A stretch of 64,000 nt of DNA, from NCBI RefSeq assembly GCF_029760855.1, contig NZ_SOSI01000009.1, forward strand, positions 1-64,000, in the 5' to 3' direction. Position numbers and translations under genes: made by a program. Under the pieces are notes generated by a model. It was not told where the DNA came from, ran no database searches, and was given only the letters and a program-made list of their open reading frames with translations. This document shows, piece by piece, positions 26,246 to 35,791 of the stretch. The first letter of the stretch is position 1. Every line of letters begins with the position of its first letter. Source of the DNA: Erythrobacter litoralis (lineage in GTDB: Bacteria > Pseudomonadota > Alphaproteobacteria > Sphingomonadales > Sphingomonadaceae).

Positions 26246-27754
26246 ATGACAGATAGGACCGATCCGGAACGGACGCCCGTCCTTGTCGGCGTTGGCCAGA
26301 TCAACGACCGGCCAGCCGATCCCGCCGACGGACTAAACCCTGTCGAGCTAATGGCAGAGGCCTTGCGCGGAGCCGATAGGGATGCAGGCGGCGGACTGCT
26401 TGCCGATTGCGATTCGCTCTCCGTCGTCGCGCAGCTCGCCTGGCCGCAATTGTCGCCGGTGCATGAAAAGGTCGCCCGCGCTCTGGGCATCGCTCCGGCG
26501 CATTGCGAACAGACCGACAAGCCAAACGGCGACAGCCCCACTCGCCTCCTGCACGAAGGCGCCAACCGCATTGGACGCGGCGAAGCGCGAATCTGCGCAA
26601 TCACCGGAGGGGAGGCGCTGCGCACCGCAGGCCAGCTTGCCGCGATAAAGCAGACGAAGGGCGACCCGAAACACGACGCGCTACGCGATGCGAGCCACAG
26701 GGTGCACAAGGGGTACGCGCAAAGTTACGGCCTCGTCGTCCCCACCGACGTATATCCGCTTTACGAGAACGCCCTGCGTGCGTCGCTCGGGCAAACGCTC
26801 GCCGAGGGGCAGGCGGAAAGTGGCATCCTATGGGCCGGAATGAGCGAGGTAGCCGCGAAGAGCGAGGGAGCGTGGTTGCGCGACCCCGTCGCGGCGGAAA
26901 CCGTCATCACGCCAAGCGCGAAAAACCGTCCCATCGCCTTTCCGTACACCAAGCTCCAGGTCGCCAATGCGTCCGTGAATCAGGGCGCGGGCTTCATTCT
27001 CGCAAGCCTTGCAGAGGCGCGGCGGCGGGGCATTGCGGAGGATCAGCTCGTCTATATCGGCCACGGCGCGGCGGCCAGTGAGAACGAGAACTTCCTTTTG
27101 CGCGCGGATTACGCCGGGTCGGCGAGCCTGCGTTTCGTCATCGAACGGACACTGACGCTCAACGACCTGAAGCCAACCGATCTCGCCGAAGTCGAACTCT
27201 ATTCCTGCTTTCCCTGCGTCCCCAAGATGGCGCGACGTGAGCTCGACTGGCCGATAGATCGACCAATCACCGTGCACGGCGGACTCACGTTCGGCGGCGG
27301 GCCGATCGGAAACTACATGAGCCACGCGGTCGCCGCGATGGCCGCTAAACTTCGCGGTACGCAGGATAAGGGGCTGCTTTTTGCCAATGGCGGCTATGCG
27401 ACGCACAACCACGCGATCGTCCTGTCGGGCGCGCCGACCGGAGCGGAATTCCCGCGGCAGTTCGATATGCAAGAAGAGGCGGACAGGCGCCGCAGCGCGA
27501 TCCCGCCCCTCGTGAGAAACTATGAAGGCGAAGGCGCGATCGAGACTTACACCGTCTTTTACGATGACGTCGGCCGACCGTCGGGCGGCGTCATCGTGGC
27601 ACTGACGCCGGAAGGCTCGCGCACCCTCGCCCGCGTTCCCGGCACCGATACCTCGTTGATTTCATGGCTGACGTCGGGCGAGGTCGAACCGGTCGGCCAA
27701 ACGGGATTGCTAAAGCGCGACGAGGCGGGCATGGCCATGTGGAGCCGCACTTAA
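26246..27754 (+). CDS. Thiolase-superfamily acetyl-CoA acetyltransferase-like protein
   Basis: A 502-aa protein of the thiolase/SCP-x-like group. Thiolase-fold segments are visible (PVLVGVGQIN at the start, FPYTKLQVANASVNQGAG, the HGGLTFGGGPIGNYMSHAVAAM catalytic loop with its His). The position that normally holds the acylated Cys reads KPNGDSPTRLLHEGANRI, with no cysteine; a Cys pair occurs later in ELYSCFPCVPKM. It may therefore not be a classical thiolase. It is separated by 2 bp from the glycosyltransferase downstream. Confidence 0.85.
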   Translation: MTDRTDPERTPVLVGVGQINDRPADPADGLNPVELMAEALRGADRDAGGGLLADCDSLSVVAQLAWPQLSPVHEKVARALGIAPAHCEQTDKPNGDSPTRLLHEGANRIGRGEARICAITGGEALRTAGQLAAIKQTKGDPKHDALRDASHRVHKGYAQSYGLVVPTDVYPLYENALRASLGQTLAEGQAESGILWAGMSEVAAKSEGAWLRDPVAAETVITPSAKNRPIAFPYTKLQVANASVNQGAGFILASLAEARRRGIAEDQLVYIGHGAAASENENFLLRADYAGSASLRFVIERTLTLNDLKPTDLAEVELYSCFPCVPKMARRELDWPIDRPITVHGGLTFGGGPIGNYMSHAVAAMAAKLRGTQDKGLLFANGGYATHNHAIVLSGAPTGAEFPRQFDMQEEADRRRSAIPPLVRNYEGEGAIETYTVFYDDVGRPSGGVIVALTPEGSRTLARVPGTDTSLISWLTSGEVEPVGQTGLLKRDEAGMAMWSRT

Positions 27755-27756
27755 CC

Positions 27757-28602
27757 ATGCTGGACCCCGCCCCCTCCTTTGCCCGGAACGCGTCCGACTT
27801 CCCGATGGCCGATCCTTGGAAACCGATCCGCCACGTGCGCGTGGGCGACCAGTTCGTTGCCGTGATCGATCGGCAGGGGCTGGTTAGTGCTGCGCATGAG
27901 GATGCGGCTACCGCCGATGAGCAAGGGCGTGTGCGGACCCGGCTGGTGTTCGATTCCAACGGTCAGGGCATCGCCATGGCCAAGACCGATCCGGTCTTTC
28001 GTAAAAGTTTCGCCGAGGCGGACCTTGTCCACGCTGATGGGCAATTCATCGTTGCCGTGTCGCATCGCTATTGCGAGCAACCGATACCCGAGCGCGCGCC
28101 GACGACCGATATGATACACGATTTCGCCAAGGCCTGCGAAGCCAGCGGACGCAGCTTCTATCTCCTCGGCGCGCGGGAACACACGAATGCCGGGGCCGCC
28201 GCGAAACTCAAGGAACTCTACCCCAAGCTGAATATCATCGGGCGGCATCACGGGTTCTTTCAAGGCCGCGAAGAGGAAATCCTCGCCGATATCGATCGCT
28301 GTGCGCCCGATTTTCTATGGGTCGGGCTCGGCAAGCCGCTCGAGCAGGAGTTCTGTGCGCAATACAAGCATCGCCTCAACGCGGTGTGGACGATTACCTG
28401 CGGCGGATGCTTCAATTTCGTCACCGGGGAATACCAGCGTGCTCCGCTGTGGATGCAGGATGCGGGCATCGAATGGATGCACCGCATGATGACTCAACCA
28501 CGCCATCTCGCCCTGCGTTATATTAAAACCAACCCGCGCGCCTTTGCCGTCGCGCTCACCCAATCCGGGCGGCAAACGAAGACGATGCGTTTCGCCGATT
28601 GA
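27757..28602 (+). CDS. WecG/TagA/CpsF family glycosyltransferase
   Basis: A 281-aa GT26 enzyme that transfers N-acetyl-mannosamine(uronate)-type sugars to lipid-linked intermediates in exopolysaccharide or teichoic-like synthesis. Diagnostic blocks: DLVHADGQFIV, FYLLGAREHTNAGAAAKL, NIIGRHHGFF and FLWVGLGKPLEQEF. The start at 27757 follows the upstream stop by 2 bp; MADPWKP at 27805 is an alternative. No other polysaccharide genes adjoin it. Confidence 0.88.
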   Translation: MLDPAPSFARNASDFPMADPWKPIRHVRVGDQFVAVIDRQGLVSAAHEDAATADEQGRVRTRLVFDSNGQGIAMAKTDPVFRKSFAEADLVHADGQFIVAVSHRYCEQPIPERAPTTDMIHDFAKACEASGRSFYLLGAREHTNAGAAAKLKELYPKLNIIGRHHGFFQGREEEILADIDRCAPDFLWVGLGKPLEQEFCAQYKHRLNAVWTITCGGCFNFVTGEYQRAPLWMQDAGIEWMHRMMTQPRHLALRYIKTNPRAFAVALTQSGRQTKTMRFAD

Positions 28603-28669
28603 TCGGGTTTGAATGTTTCGACCACCAGTCGTTTGCTGATGCGCCGAGTTCAATCAAGAAGGCCGAGCG

Positions 28670-29443
28670 ATGAATGCCATCAACCATCCCGGATCGAAAA
28701 AAGCCGTCGTCTATCGCATGGTGATGCCGGGGCACGTCTGCCCTTATGGCCTCAAGACGGTCGATTTGCTCAAGCGCGAAGGTTACGAGACCGAGGACCA
28801 CCACCTCAAGACGCGCGCGGAGACCGACGCGTTCAAGGCAAAGCACGACGTCAGGACCACGCCGCAGACCTTTATCGGTGGAAAGCGCATTGGCGGTTAC
28901 GACGATCTGCGCGAACATTTCGGCAAGTCCATCCAGAAGGATGGCGAAACCAGCTATCAGCCGGTGATCGCGATCTTCGCAGTCGCCGCACTGCTGGCAT
29001 TCGCCTTCAGCTGGTATGCCGAAGGCGCGCTCTTTACCATTCTCGCTTTGGAATGGTTCGTAAGTTTATCGATGAGCTTCCTTGCCGTGCAGAAACTGCA
29101 GGATGTGCACAGTTTCTCGACCATGTTCCTGAACTACGACCTGTTGGCCCGCCGCTGGGTGCCTTACGGCTTCGTCTATCCTTTCGGCGAGGCACTGGCG
29201 GGTATCCTGATGACGGCGAAGGCGTTGCCGATCGTTTCGGTGCCGGTCGCGCTATTCATCGGGACGATCGGCGCGGTCAGCGTGTTCAAGGCGGTCTATA
29301 TCGACAAGCGCGAATTGAAATGCGCCTGCGTAGGCGGCAGTTCGAACGTGCCCCTCGGCTTCGTGTCGCTGACGGAAAACCTTTTCATGATCGGCATGGG
29401 TCTCTGGATGGGCGCCAAGGCCTTTGGCTGGATCACAATTTAA
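28670..29443 (+). CDS. Glutaredoxin domain fused to MauE-like membrane domain
   Basis: A 257-aa protein. Residues about 10-85 form a glutaredoxin fold (VVYRMVMPGHVCPYGLKTVDLLKREGY, then TTPQTFIGGKRIGGYDDL, the cis-Pro TTPQTFI motif), with a single-Cys CPYG active site. Residues about 95-255 hold four hydrophobic helices like the MauE/DoxX-type redox membrane family, including LAVQKLQDVHSFSTMFLNYDL and a CACVGG motif in the last loop. Likely passes thiol reducing power across or within the membrane. Confidence 0.85.
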   Translation: MNAINHPGSKKAVVYRMVMPGHVCPYGLKTVDLLKREGYETEDHHLKTRAETDAFKAKHDVRTTPQTFIGGKRIGGYDDLREHFGKSIQKDGETSYQPVIAIFAVAALLAFAFSWYAEGALFTILALEWFVSLSMSFLAVQKLQDVHSFSTMFLNYDLLARRWVPYGFVYPFGEALAGILMTAKALPIVSVPVALFIGTIGAVSVFKAVYIDKRELKCACVGGSSNVPLGFVSLTENLFMIGMGLWMGAKAFGWITI

Positions 29444-31446
29444 AGCCGTATGTCGACCCCCGCCCATACGGTGCGCGGCACGCCCAGATCGATCGAACCG
29501 CCGCTGTTCCGTGTGACAATTGTATCGTCCGTAAGGTTTTCACCTCGCAGCACCAAAGCCAGCGTTTCAGTTACGGGCAGCCGAACATATGCGCCAAGGG
29601 TTGTGAAGGCCGGTAAACGGTCGGTCTCGATATCGTCTTCGAATTGCGCGCCGACATGTTGCACGGTCACGGCGATTAACGAGCGTTCTCCCGCCTGCCA
29701 TGCAGCGCGGGCAGTCGCCACGAAGCGAGGGGTTTGGGAGGGACGGTTGCCGTCGAGGCCCGGACCACGCGCTTCCGCGTCCGTAAGGGCAAGGGAACTG
29801 TCGAACGAAAGCGCGCCGAACTGCAAGCCCCCGCTTGCCTCAATTCCCCGTGCGACGATCGCATCGATATTACGCCGCTGGCGCAGGTTCTCGCCGATGG
29901 TAACGTTGGCGATGGCATCGTCGAGCCGGTTGACGAAGCCCGTCACCGATACGCGCACCGAGCCGGTATCGTAATCCGCGCCGATCTCCGCGCCTTTCAA
30001 CGTCTCGTTGCGCAGATCGGCATTCGCCTGCGTAACGACGGGAAAGACGACGAAGGGGCGATAAAGCTCGTTGAGAGTTGGCAGACGGAGGCCGGAATAG
30101 GCGGCTGCGCGAAGGCTGATGTGCGGTCCCGCACGGTATAGCGCGCCGCCGCGAAAGGACGTCTCCCATCCGCTGCGAGCAGGATAGACGATATCGTCCA
30201 ACACCACCCCATCCGGAGAACGAGTACGGAAGAAGCCGCCACGAATGGTGTAGCGATCTGCGCGAGCCCCCGCAGTCAGGGTCAGATCGCCCAGCATCCA
30301 GTCGTCTTCGGCGAAAAGGCCGAAATCGGTATTCGTGCCGCCCGCATTGCGTCGTTCCGTGACGAGGCCGCTCAACGCGCTGATCGCGTCCTCGAATAAT
30401 TCGCCGTCCGATCGCCGGTAATCGGCACCGACACGCAGGACGTGGTGCCCGCCTATCGGAGGACGAAGCTCGAACTTGCCGCCAAGGCCAGTCGAGGGGG
30501 TTTTGCGCTGATCGAGGACTGGCGTGAACCGCGTCGAGCTGATCACGATATTGGCGAAATTCCGCTGCTGGAGATACGCGATCGCATCGAATTCCCAAAC
30601 GCCGCGTCCTACCAAGCGTACGCTCGCATCCTGCGCTTCGGACAAGCTTCGTGCGCCCTCGAAGCGCAATTCGCGCTCGTCGCGATATAGCAACATTCGC
30701 GCCTGCAATTCGATGTCGGGTGCGACCGGCACGACACCGCGCGCATGCAGCGACCAATCGTCGAAGGATGCTCGGGCCGATGCCGGTACGCGCTGATCGA
30801 CCGGCGTCGTGAAAAAGCCCCGCCCCCGGTCCCAACGGCCCGAAACGACCGCATATCCAGTCCCGAGCTTCGTCGAGGCGGTCGCGCTCGCTTCGGTCTC
30901 GGCGCGATTGTCAATCAAACCTCGCGCTTCAAAAGTGGGATGAAGATCGGGAGAGGCGCTGTCCAATTCGATCGTACCGGACAGAGCGCCTGCCCCGAAC
31001 GGACCCGAACCGCCACCACGCGTCACCCTGATCTCGCCGAGCCGTTCCGGCGCAATGGCATTGAACGGTACATAGCCGAAAAACGGATCGGTCATGGGGA
31101 CGCCATCGAGCAGGACAAGGGCCCGGGTCGTCGCATTGCCGCCGAGCGCGCGCAGCGTCACGCCCTGCGCGGAAGGATTGGCCGAACGACTATCCGATCG
31201 CCGAAACTGCTGAACACCAGCAACCAGCGCAAGCGCGTTCTCGACCCGCCCCGAGGGCTCGCTAACCAGTTCCTCGCGCGTGATCGTCTGCGTATCGTAG
31301 GCCGGAGCGGCTGGCGTTTCGCCGAGCCCCCGACCGGTCACTACAATGGTATCGGACGGAGGCGGCTCCGCACTACCATCGGACTGCGCAAATGCTAGCG
31401 ACGGACACAGCGCAAGGATCGGAAAACAGCAACTTCTGATGAACAT
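29440..31446 (-). CDS. TonB-dependent outer-membrane receptor
   Basis: A 668-aa receptor with a signal peptide (MFIRSCCFPILALCPSLAFAQ), a TonB box region (SDTIVVTGRG), a plug domain (GVTLRALGGNATTRALVLLDGVPMTDPFFG), and a beta-barrel ending in an aromatic/hydrophobic strand (GVDIRL). The plug resembles the BtuB/siderophore group; the substrate cannot be set from sequence. A B12-dependent mutase elsewhere in the window makes cobalamin tempting, but the 67-bp upstream gap is too short for a cobalamin riboswitch. Converges on the glutaredoxin fusion gene. Confidence 0.92.
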   Translation of the reverse strand: MFIRSCCFPILALCPSLAFAQSDGSAEPPPSDTIVVTGRGLGETPAAPAYDTQTITREELVSEPSGRVENALALVAGVQQFRRSDSRSANPSAQGVTLRALGGNATTRALVLLDGVPMTDPFFGYVPFNAIAPERLGEIRVTRGGGSGPFGAGALSGTIELDSASPDLHPTFEARGLIDNRAETEASATASTKLGTGYAVVSGRWDRGRGFFTTPVDQRVPASARASFDDWSLHARGVVPVAPDIELQARMLLYRDERELRFEGARSLSEAQDASVRLVGRGVWEFDAIAYLQQRNFANIVISSTRFTPVLDQRKTPSTGLGGKFELRPPIGGHHVLRVGADYRRSDGELFEDAISALSGLVTERRNAGGTNTDFGLFAEDDWMLGDLTLTAGARADRYTIRGGFFRTRSPDGVVLDDIVYPARSGWETSFRGGALYRAGPHISLRAAAYSGLRLPTLNELYRPFVVFPVVTQANADLRNETLKGAEIGADYDTGSVRVSVTGFVNRLDDAIANVTIGENLRQRRNIDAIVARGIEASGGLQFGALSFDSSLALTDAEARGPGLDGNRPSQTPRFVATARAAWQAGERSLIAVTVQHVGAQFEDDIETDRLPAFTTLGAYVRLPVTETLALVLRGENLTDDTIVTRNSGGSIDLGVPRTVWAGVDIRL

Positions 31447-31474
31447 GCCGCCCGCCTAGCAATCTCTTTCCGAC

Positions 31475-31501
31475 GCGGCGACTGCCTTCCGGCATCGCCG
31501 C
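31475..31501 (-). terminator. Hairpin after the 123-aa gene
   Basis: An 11-bp stem (GCGGCGA+TGCC with GGCA+TCGCCGC, one bulged base, loop TTCC) follows the stop of the secretion operon's last gene, before the TonB receptor. It lacks a T-tract, so it may only stabilise the mRNA end. Confidence 0.4.
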
Positions 31502-31513
31502 AAACCAAATGAA

Positions 31514-31885
31514 TTACGATGCCGAGAGATAGTCTGCCACATTGGCAGCGAAGCGGCGCCATTGCTCCGTGCCGATCGGACGATCCGGGCTATCGAAATT
31601 CAATTTGGCAAGACTTGTGCCCTGACGACCGCGTAGATCGACGGACGCGGCGAACGCCGTCAGCATGCTGATCTCAATGGCCTGCACGTCACTCGCTGCA
31701 GGCGTCGAGCCCAGCGTCCCGACGAAGATCGCGCAGATAGCCGCCGGGTCGACATCGCCAGCCGCTTTTCTGGAGACAGCGCATTCCATGGGGTTCGGCC
31801 TCGAAAATTCGCTCGGTGATGCATTCGCACAAGCCGCGGATAATGCGAATGACACCAAAGCGCATACCGCTTTCTTCAACGGCAT
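31514..31885 (-). CDS. Small exported protein at the end of the RTX protease operon
   Basis: A 123-aa protein with a signal peptide (MPLKKAVCALVSFALSAACANA) and two cysteines in the mature part (ECAVSRK, AICAIF) that could form a disulfide. It begins 5 bp after the protease stop, so the two are probably translationally coupled. Length and location match those of periplasmic serralysin inhibitors (Inh/AprI), but no sequence signature of that family is seen; function is open. Confidence 0.7.
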   Translation of the reverse strand: MPLKKAVCALVSFALSAACANASPSEFSRPNPMECAVSRKAAGDVDPAAICAIFVGTLGSTPAASDVQAIEISMLTAFAASVDLRGRQGTSLAKLNFDSPDRPIGTEQWRRFAANVADYLSAS

Positions 31886-31890
31886 TCGGG

Positions 31891-34359
31891 TTAAGCGAAC
31901 AGCATATTGTCGAAGTCGCCGACTACCGAGGATGCGGGCGCTTCACCTGCTATCGAACGAAAATCTGTAGCGGAAAGATTGGTACCCGGATCGACGGTGG
32001 CAAAGAGTTGCGCCTGGGATGATCCAGATCCATCCGCATCGTAGAAGAGGTTACCGGAACCTCGATCATAGATGATCCGATCTTCCGCATCCGCCGCTTC
32101 AGTACCGATATGGAATTCGTTCGCGCTCAGCACGCCGAAACTACGCAAACCTCCGAAATCTCCCGATCGAACGAGAAAGATACGGTCGGAACCCGCTTCG
32201 AAATCCGTAATCCTATCCGCGTTAGTGTCGCCGGAATACTGCATGACGAAAATATCAGAGCCGGAACCTCCGCTCAGGGTATCGTTACCGGATCCGCCAA
32301 TCAGGCGATCGTTCCCCGCCCCTCCTTCAAGCGTGTCACTTCCGCTGTCGCCGACCAATCGGTCCCAGCCCGCTCCACCGAGAATTACGTCGTCGCCGTC
32401 CTGTCCATAGAGCAGGTCGTTTGCATTGCCGCCATCGATCAGATCATTGCCCGGCCCGCCGTAGGCCGTGTCCTCGTCGTCGTGACCGTAAATACGGTCA
32501 TTTCCGGCTCCCCCAATCAGCGTGTCCTTACCAGCATCTCCGCGCAGAACGTCCCAGCCATCGCCACCGCGAAGGGTGTCGTTGCCATCTCCTCCACGCA
32601 AGATGTCGCTACCGAAATTGCCATCGAGCGTATCGTCACCGGCATCTCCGTTCAGCGTATCGTTGCCGTTGCCGCCGGCGAGAGTATCTGCTCCGTCTCC
32701 GCCGTGTATTTCATCGAAGCCGTTGGAGCCCGATATCGTATCGTTTCCAGCGTCTCCGAACAGAATGTCGTTGTTTAGTCCGCCACGAATGCGGTCATTG
32801 CCGTCTCCGCCGTAGATCGTGTCGGAGCCAGTACCACCGAGCAAATCGTCGTCGCCCAAATCGCCATAAATTGTATCCGGCCCTGCCATCCCACTAATGC
32901 GGTCGTTACCTGCGTTTCCGCGCAACGAATTGCTGCGATCATTGCCGAAAATCTGATCGTTCCCCGATCCGCCAATTGCCGCTTCGATGATGGTGCCGCG
33001 GGCGATCGAAATATTGCCGCGTTCGGCTCCGACCGAGGAAAAGGTTTCCTGACCAAGATCGATGACCTGATCAGTCCCGTATCCGCTGTAATCGAGCGTG
33101 TCGTAACCGCCGCTATCGACAATAGTGAATGCAACGTCCGAGAACTTGGTCGCGTCGAAAATATCACGGTCGGCATTCGAATTGAAACCGTAGGTGGTAT
33201 TACCCAGCCGCGTGTCGGTCGCGATGCCATACAGACGGCCGATTGCCACGATATCCGCGCCCATCGGCGTCACCAGCGGTGCGCGGGTAAACCCTTCAGC
33301 CGCGAAATACGAGTTCTCGCGCTGATCGAAATACGACATCACCGTCGTCGACCACGAATCGTTCAAAAACAGGGCATCGGCCCCGTAGCTGGCATTCCCG
33401 TTATAATTACCCGCATGGCCGAGCCCCAGCGCATGGCCGATCTCGTGCACGTAGGTCTGGAAGGAATAGCTATCGAGACCGGTTCCGTACTGGGCGACCC
33501 AATCGCTTGACACATTGACCGTCGAAGACGTGATGGTCGAGCCGATCCGTGTGGAATCGGCAAAGGCACCATCGCCTGTGTTCTGAAAGACGATCTGGCC
33601 GCCACCGCTGATTTCGGTGAACTGAATGCCGGTGATATCGTGCCAGACTGCCAACGCCTCGCGCGCCAAGGTACGTTCCGGAGCGGACAACGCGGTAATG
33701 TTTACCGTAAGCCCTGCACCGTTAACGGAGAACGAGCGGCTCGACCCACCCCAGTATCCATTCGTCAACTGATCGGCGATCTGATCGTTGGTGTACAGCT
33801 GCAGCGGTACACTTTCATTCACCGAAACAGTATATTGCCCGGTATACTGACTGGCGAAGGAATCAGCTTCAATGTAATACGTGCCCGATCGCGCTGCCGT
33901 GAAACGCAGAAGCGAGTTGAGGCCTCCCCCGCCATCATCGTTTTCCGTTAGTAGAGATCCGTTTGCGTCGAACACGCGCAAATAGGGATCGTACAACGGA
34001 TCACTGCCCGAACCATGCAGCGAGATATCGATCGTATCCCCGCCGGTCAGTTCGACCCGGATCCAATCCCTGTCGCCAACGAAGCCAAGCTCGCTGGTCA
34101 GACTTCCTCCGACGGCGATCGAGGCAGTTGTCGATGTATTGGCTGCGATGTCGGGGCCGGTTGCGTGGACCGGACCAATTTCCTGGCTGACGGCGTCGTG
34201 CGCATTCGAGAACCCGGAGCCGACATCGAAAAGAAGTTCCTCATGGGCATAGTCGGTGATCAAAGTGGCCGCGGCGAAGCCGCCTGGCGCCGCTTGCCAC
34301 CCGGCCGCCGATTTCGCCACTGCGAGCGAGGACAGCGAAGCATTGCAAACCGAACACAT
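31891..34359 (-). CDS. Serralysin-like RTX metalloprotease (M10) with N-terminal PPC domain
   Basis: Secreted zinc protease of 822 aa. The ATG at 34359 (MCSVCNASL) has a GAGGG site upstream; there is no Sec signal, as expected for type I export. Domains: bacterial pre-peptidase C-like domain (about residues 70-180, ending GTYYIEADSF), M10 catalytic domain with zinc motif HEIGHALGLGH (305-315) and Met-turn VMSYFDQ (340-346), then about 20 calcium-binding RTX nonapeptides of GGxGxDxLx type (~480-680), and a C-terminal secretion signal ending in FDNMLFA. The secretion genes lie directly upstream on the same strand. Confidence 0.95.
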   Translation of the reverse strand: MCSVCNASLSSLAVAKSAAGWQAAPGGFAAATLITDYAHEELLFDVGSGFSNAHDAVSQEIGPVHATGPDIAANTSTTASIAVGGSLTSELGFVGDRDWIRVELTGGDTIDISLHGSGSDPLYDPYLRVFDANGSLLTENDDGGGGLNSLLRFTAARSGTYYIEADSFASQYTGQYTVSVNESVPLQLYTNDQIADQLTNGYWGGSSRSFSVNGAGLTVNITALSAPERTLAREALAVWHDITGIQFTEISGGGQIVFQNTGDGAFADSTRIGSTITSSTVNVSSDWVAQYGTGLDSYSFQTYVHEIGHALGLGHAGNYNGNASYGADALFLNDSWSTTVMSYFDQRENSYFAAEGFTRAPLVTPMGADIVAIGRLYGIATDTRLGNTTYGFNSNADRDIFDATKFSDVAFTIVDSGGYDTLDYSGYGTDQVIDLGQETFSSVGAERGNISIARGTIIEAAIGGSGNDQIFGNDRSNSLRGNAGNDRISGMAGPDTIYGDLGDDDLLGGTGSDTIYGGDGNDRIRGGLNNDILFGDAGNDTISGSNGFDEIHGGDGADTLAGGNGNDTLNGDAGDDTLDGNFGSDILRGGDGNDTLRGGDGWDVLRGDAGKDTLIGGAGNDRIYGHDDEDTAYGGPGNDLIDGGNANDLLYGQDGDDVILGGAGWDRLVGDSGSDTLEGGAGNDRLIGGSGNDTLSGGSGSDIFVMQYSGDTNADRITDFEAGSDRIFLVRSGDFGGLRSFGVLSANEFHIGTEAADAEDRIIYDRGSGNLFYDADGSGSSQAQLFATVDPGTNLSATDFRSIAGEAPASSVVGDFDNMLFA

Positions 34360-34432
34360 ATGAAGAACCCTCAATCCCGAATCGGCAGTTGCTTTATCCG
34401 CAACGTCCTTACCTGATCCTGAATCCGGCGCG

Positions 34433-35791
34433 TTATTCGCGGAACGCTGTCTCGCTCAGGCGGGTAATCGGGGTCAGGATATATTGAAGAACCGTTCGCT
34501 TGTCGCCCAGTAGGCTGACATCCGCGACCATCCCGGTTCCGATCTCCAGTTCGCGTCCGCTCGGTCCGGTCAGCGCGCTGTCGTTGGTGGCTACGCGGAC
34601 GAGGTAATAGATCTCGCCTGAGTTCGGATCGACGATCGAGTCGGGCGAGATCGTCTGCACCTCCCCTTCCAGCGTACCGTACACCGCCTGATCATAGGCC
34701 GAGATGCCGACTTTGGCACGCTGGCCTAGCCGAACGGAGCCAATATCTTGCGGACTGATGCGGGCCTCAATCAGCAGGGTGTCGTCGTCGGAGACGAGTT
34801 CGACCACCGGCTCACCGGGGGAAACGGCGCTGCCTTTGGTCGTCACCAACACGCGGCTCACCTGCCCCGTCGTCGGCGCGCGCAGAGTCGTGCGTGCGAC
34901 CCGCTCCTGCAGCGCCGGCAAGGTGCTCGCGCGTGCTTCGTAATCGGCCTGCGCAACGGCGAGTTCGCCGGCCGCCTGCTCGCGCCAATCCTGGCGGATG
35001 CGGGCAAGGTTGGCGCTGGCTTCGGCGACCTGCGAACTCGCTTGCGACAAGGTCGCACGCGCCGCCGCGAGATCGCTCTGGGCGGTCGCCTGCTGCGATT
35101 CCGCACGGGTCAGCGTCATGCGCGGTTCGATGCCGTTCTCAACCAGGGGGCGCACGGCATTCACCTCGTTCTGCGCCTGCGACAAAGCCGATTGTCGAGC
35201 CTGCACGGAAGCACGGGCTTGCTCTACGCCCTGGCGCGCATTTTCGATCTGCGCCTGTCCTGCAGATAGAGCGCTGCGCAATGCTGCCTGCCGAGAGGAA
35301 TAGAGCGACCTTTCGACCTGCAATTGCTGCGCGGCCTCCATGTTCGCCGGTTGCGGATAGGCAGGCGCACGACCCGCAATCTCGGCCCGCAACCGCGCGA
35401 TCTTCATATCGAGGGCAGCGGCGGTGGCGGACGAACTGCCGAGTTCCGCGCCGCTTTGCGTCGGATCGAGCCGCACGAGAGCCTCGCCTTCCTGTACCCG
35501 TTTGCCGGGCTGGACCAGAATATCCTCCAGCACCCCGCCTTCGAGGCTGGTGACGACCTGTAATTGCGAGCTCGAGATCACCCGCCCCTGCCCGCGCACC
35601 GTCCGGTCGATTTCGGCGAAGGCGGCCCAAATGAAGATCACCACAAAGAAGATCGTGATGCCCCAGAAGAGAATGCGCGAAGCCTTGCCCGGATCGAGAT
35701 CGGCGATCCGATCTTCGACATGGCGCGGTTCGTCGTTGTCTGGAACCTGCCGGACCTGGTTGTCGAGCGGGAATTCGTTGGGGGCGTTCAT
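34433..35791 (-). CDS. HlyD family type I secretion periplasmic adaptor
   Basis: A 452-aa membrane fusion protein: cytoplasmic N-terminus, one membrane helix (ILFWGITIFFVVIFIWAAF, about 40-60), a lipoyl half (GRVISSSQLQVVTSLEGG), a long alanine/glutamine-rich coiled-coil hairpin (about 140-290), the second lipoyl half (LRAPTTGQVSRVLV) and a beta-barrel domain. Bridges the ABC transporter and TolC protein. Its ATG overlaps the ABC gene stop by 4 bp. Confidence 0.94.
   Translation of the reverse strand: MNAPNEFPLDNQVRQVPDNDEPRHVEDRIADLDPGKASRILFWGITIFFVVIFIWAAFAEIDRTVRGQGRVISSSQLQVVTSLEGGVLEDILVQPGKRVQEGEALVRLDPTQSGAELGSSSATAAALDMKIARLRAEIAGRAPAYPQPANMEAAQQLQVERSLYSSRQAALRSALSAGQAQIENARQGVEQARASVQARQSALSQAQNEVNAVRPLVENGIEPRMTLTRAESQQATAQSDLAAARATLSQASSQVAEASANLARIRQDWREQAAGELAVAQADYEARASTLPALQERVARTTLRAPTTGQVSRVLVTTKGSAVSPGEPVVELVSDDDTLLIEARISPQDIGSVRLGQRAKVGISAYDQAVYGTLEGEVQTISPDSIVDPNSGEIYYLVRVATNDSALTGPSGRELEIGTGMVADVSLLGDKRTVLQYILTPITRLSETAFRE

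Noticed and set aside
31447-31513. Cobalamin riboswitch before the TonB receptor
   Set aside because: The gap is only 67 bp and lacks the B12-box; it holds just a short hairpin.
32250-33000. Regularly repeated sequence resembling a CRISPR array
   Set aside because: The 27-bp periodicity is the RTX nonapeptide coding repeat of the metalloprotease; repeats vary and there are no spacers.
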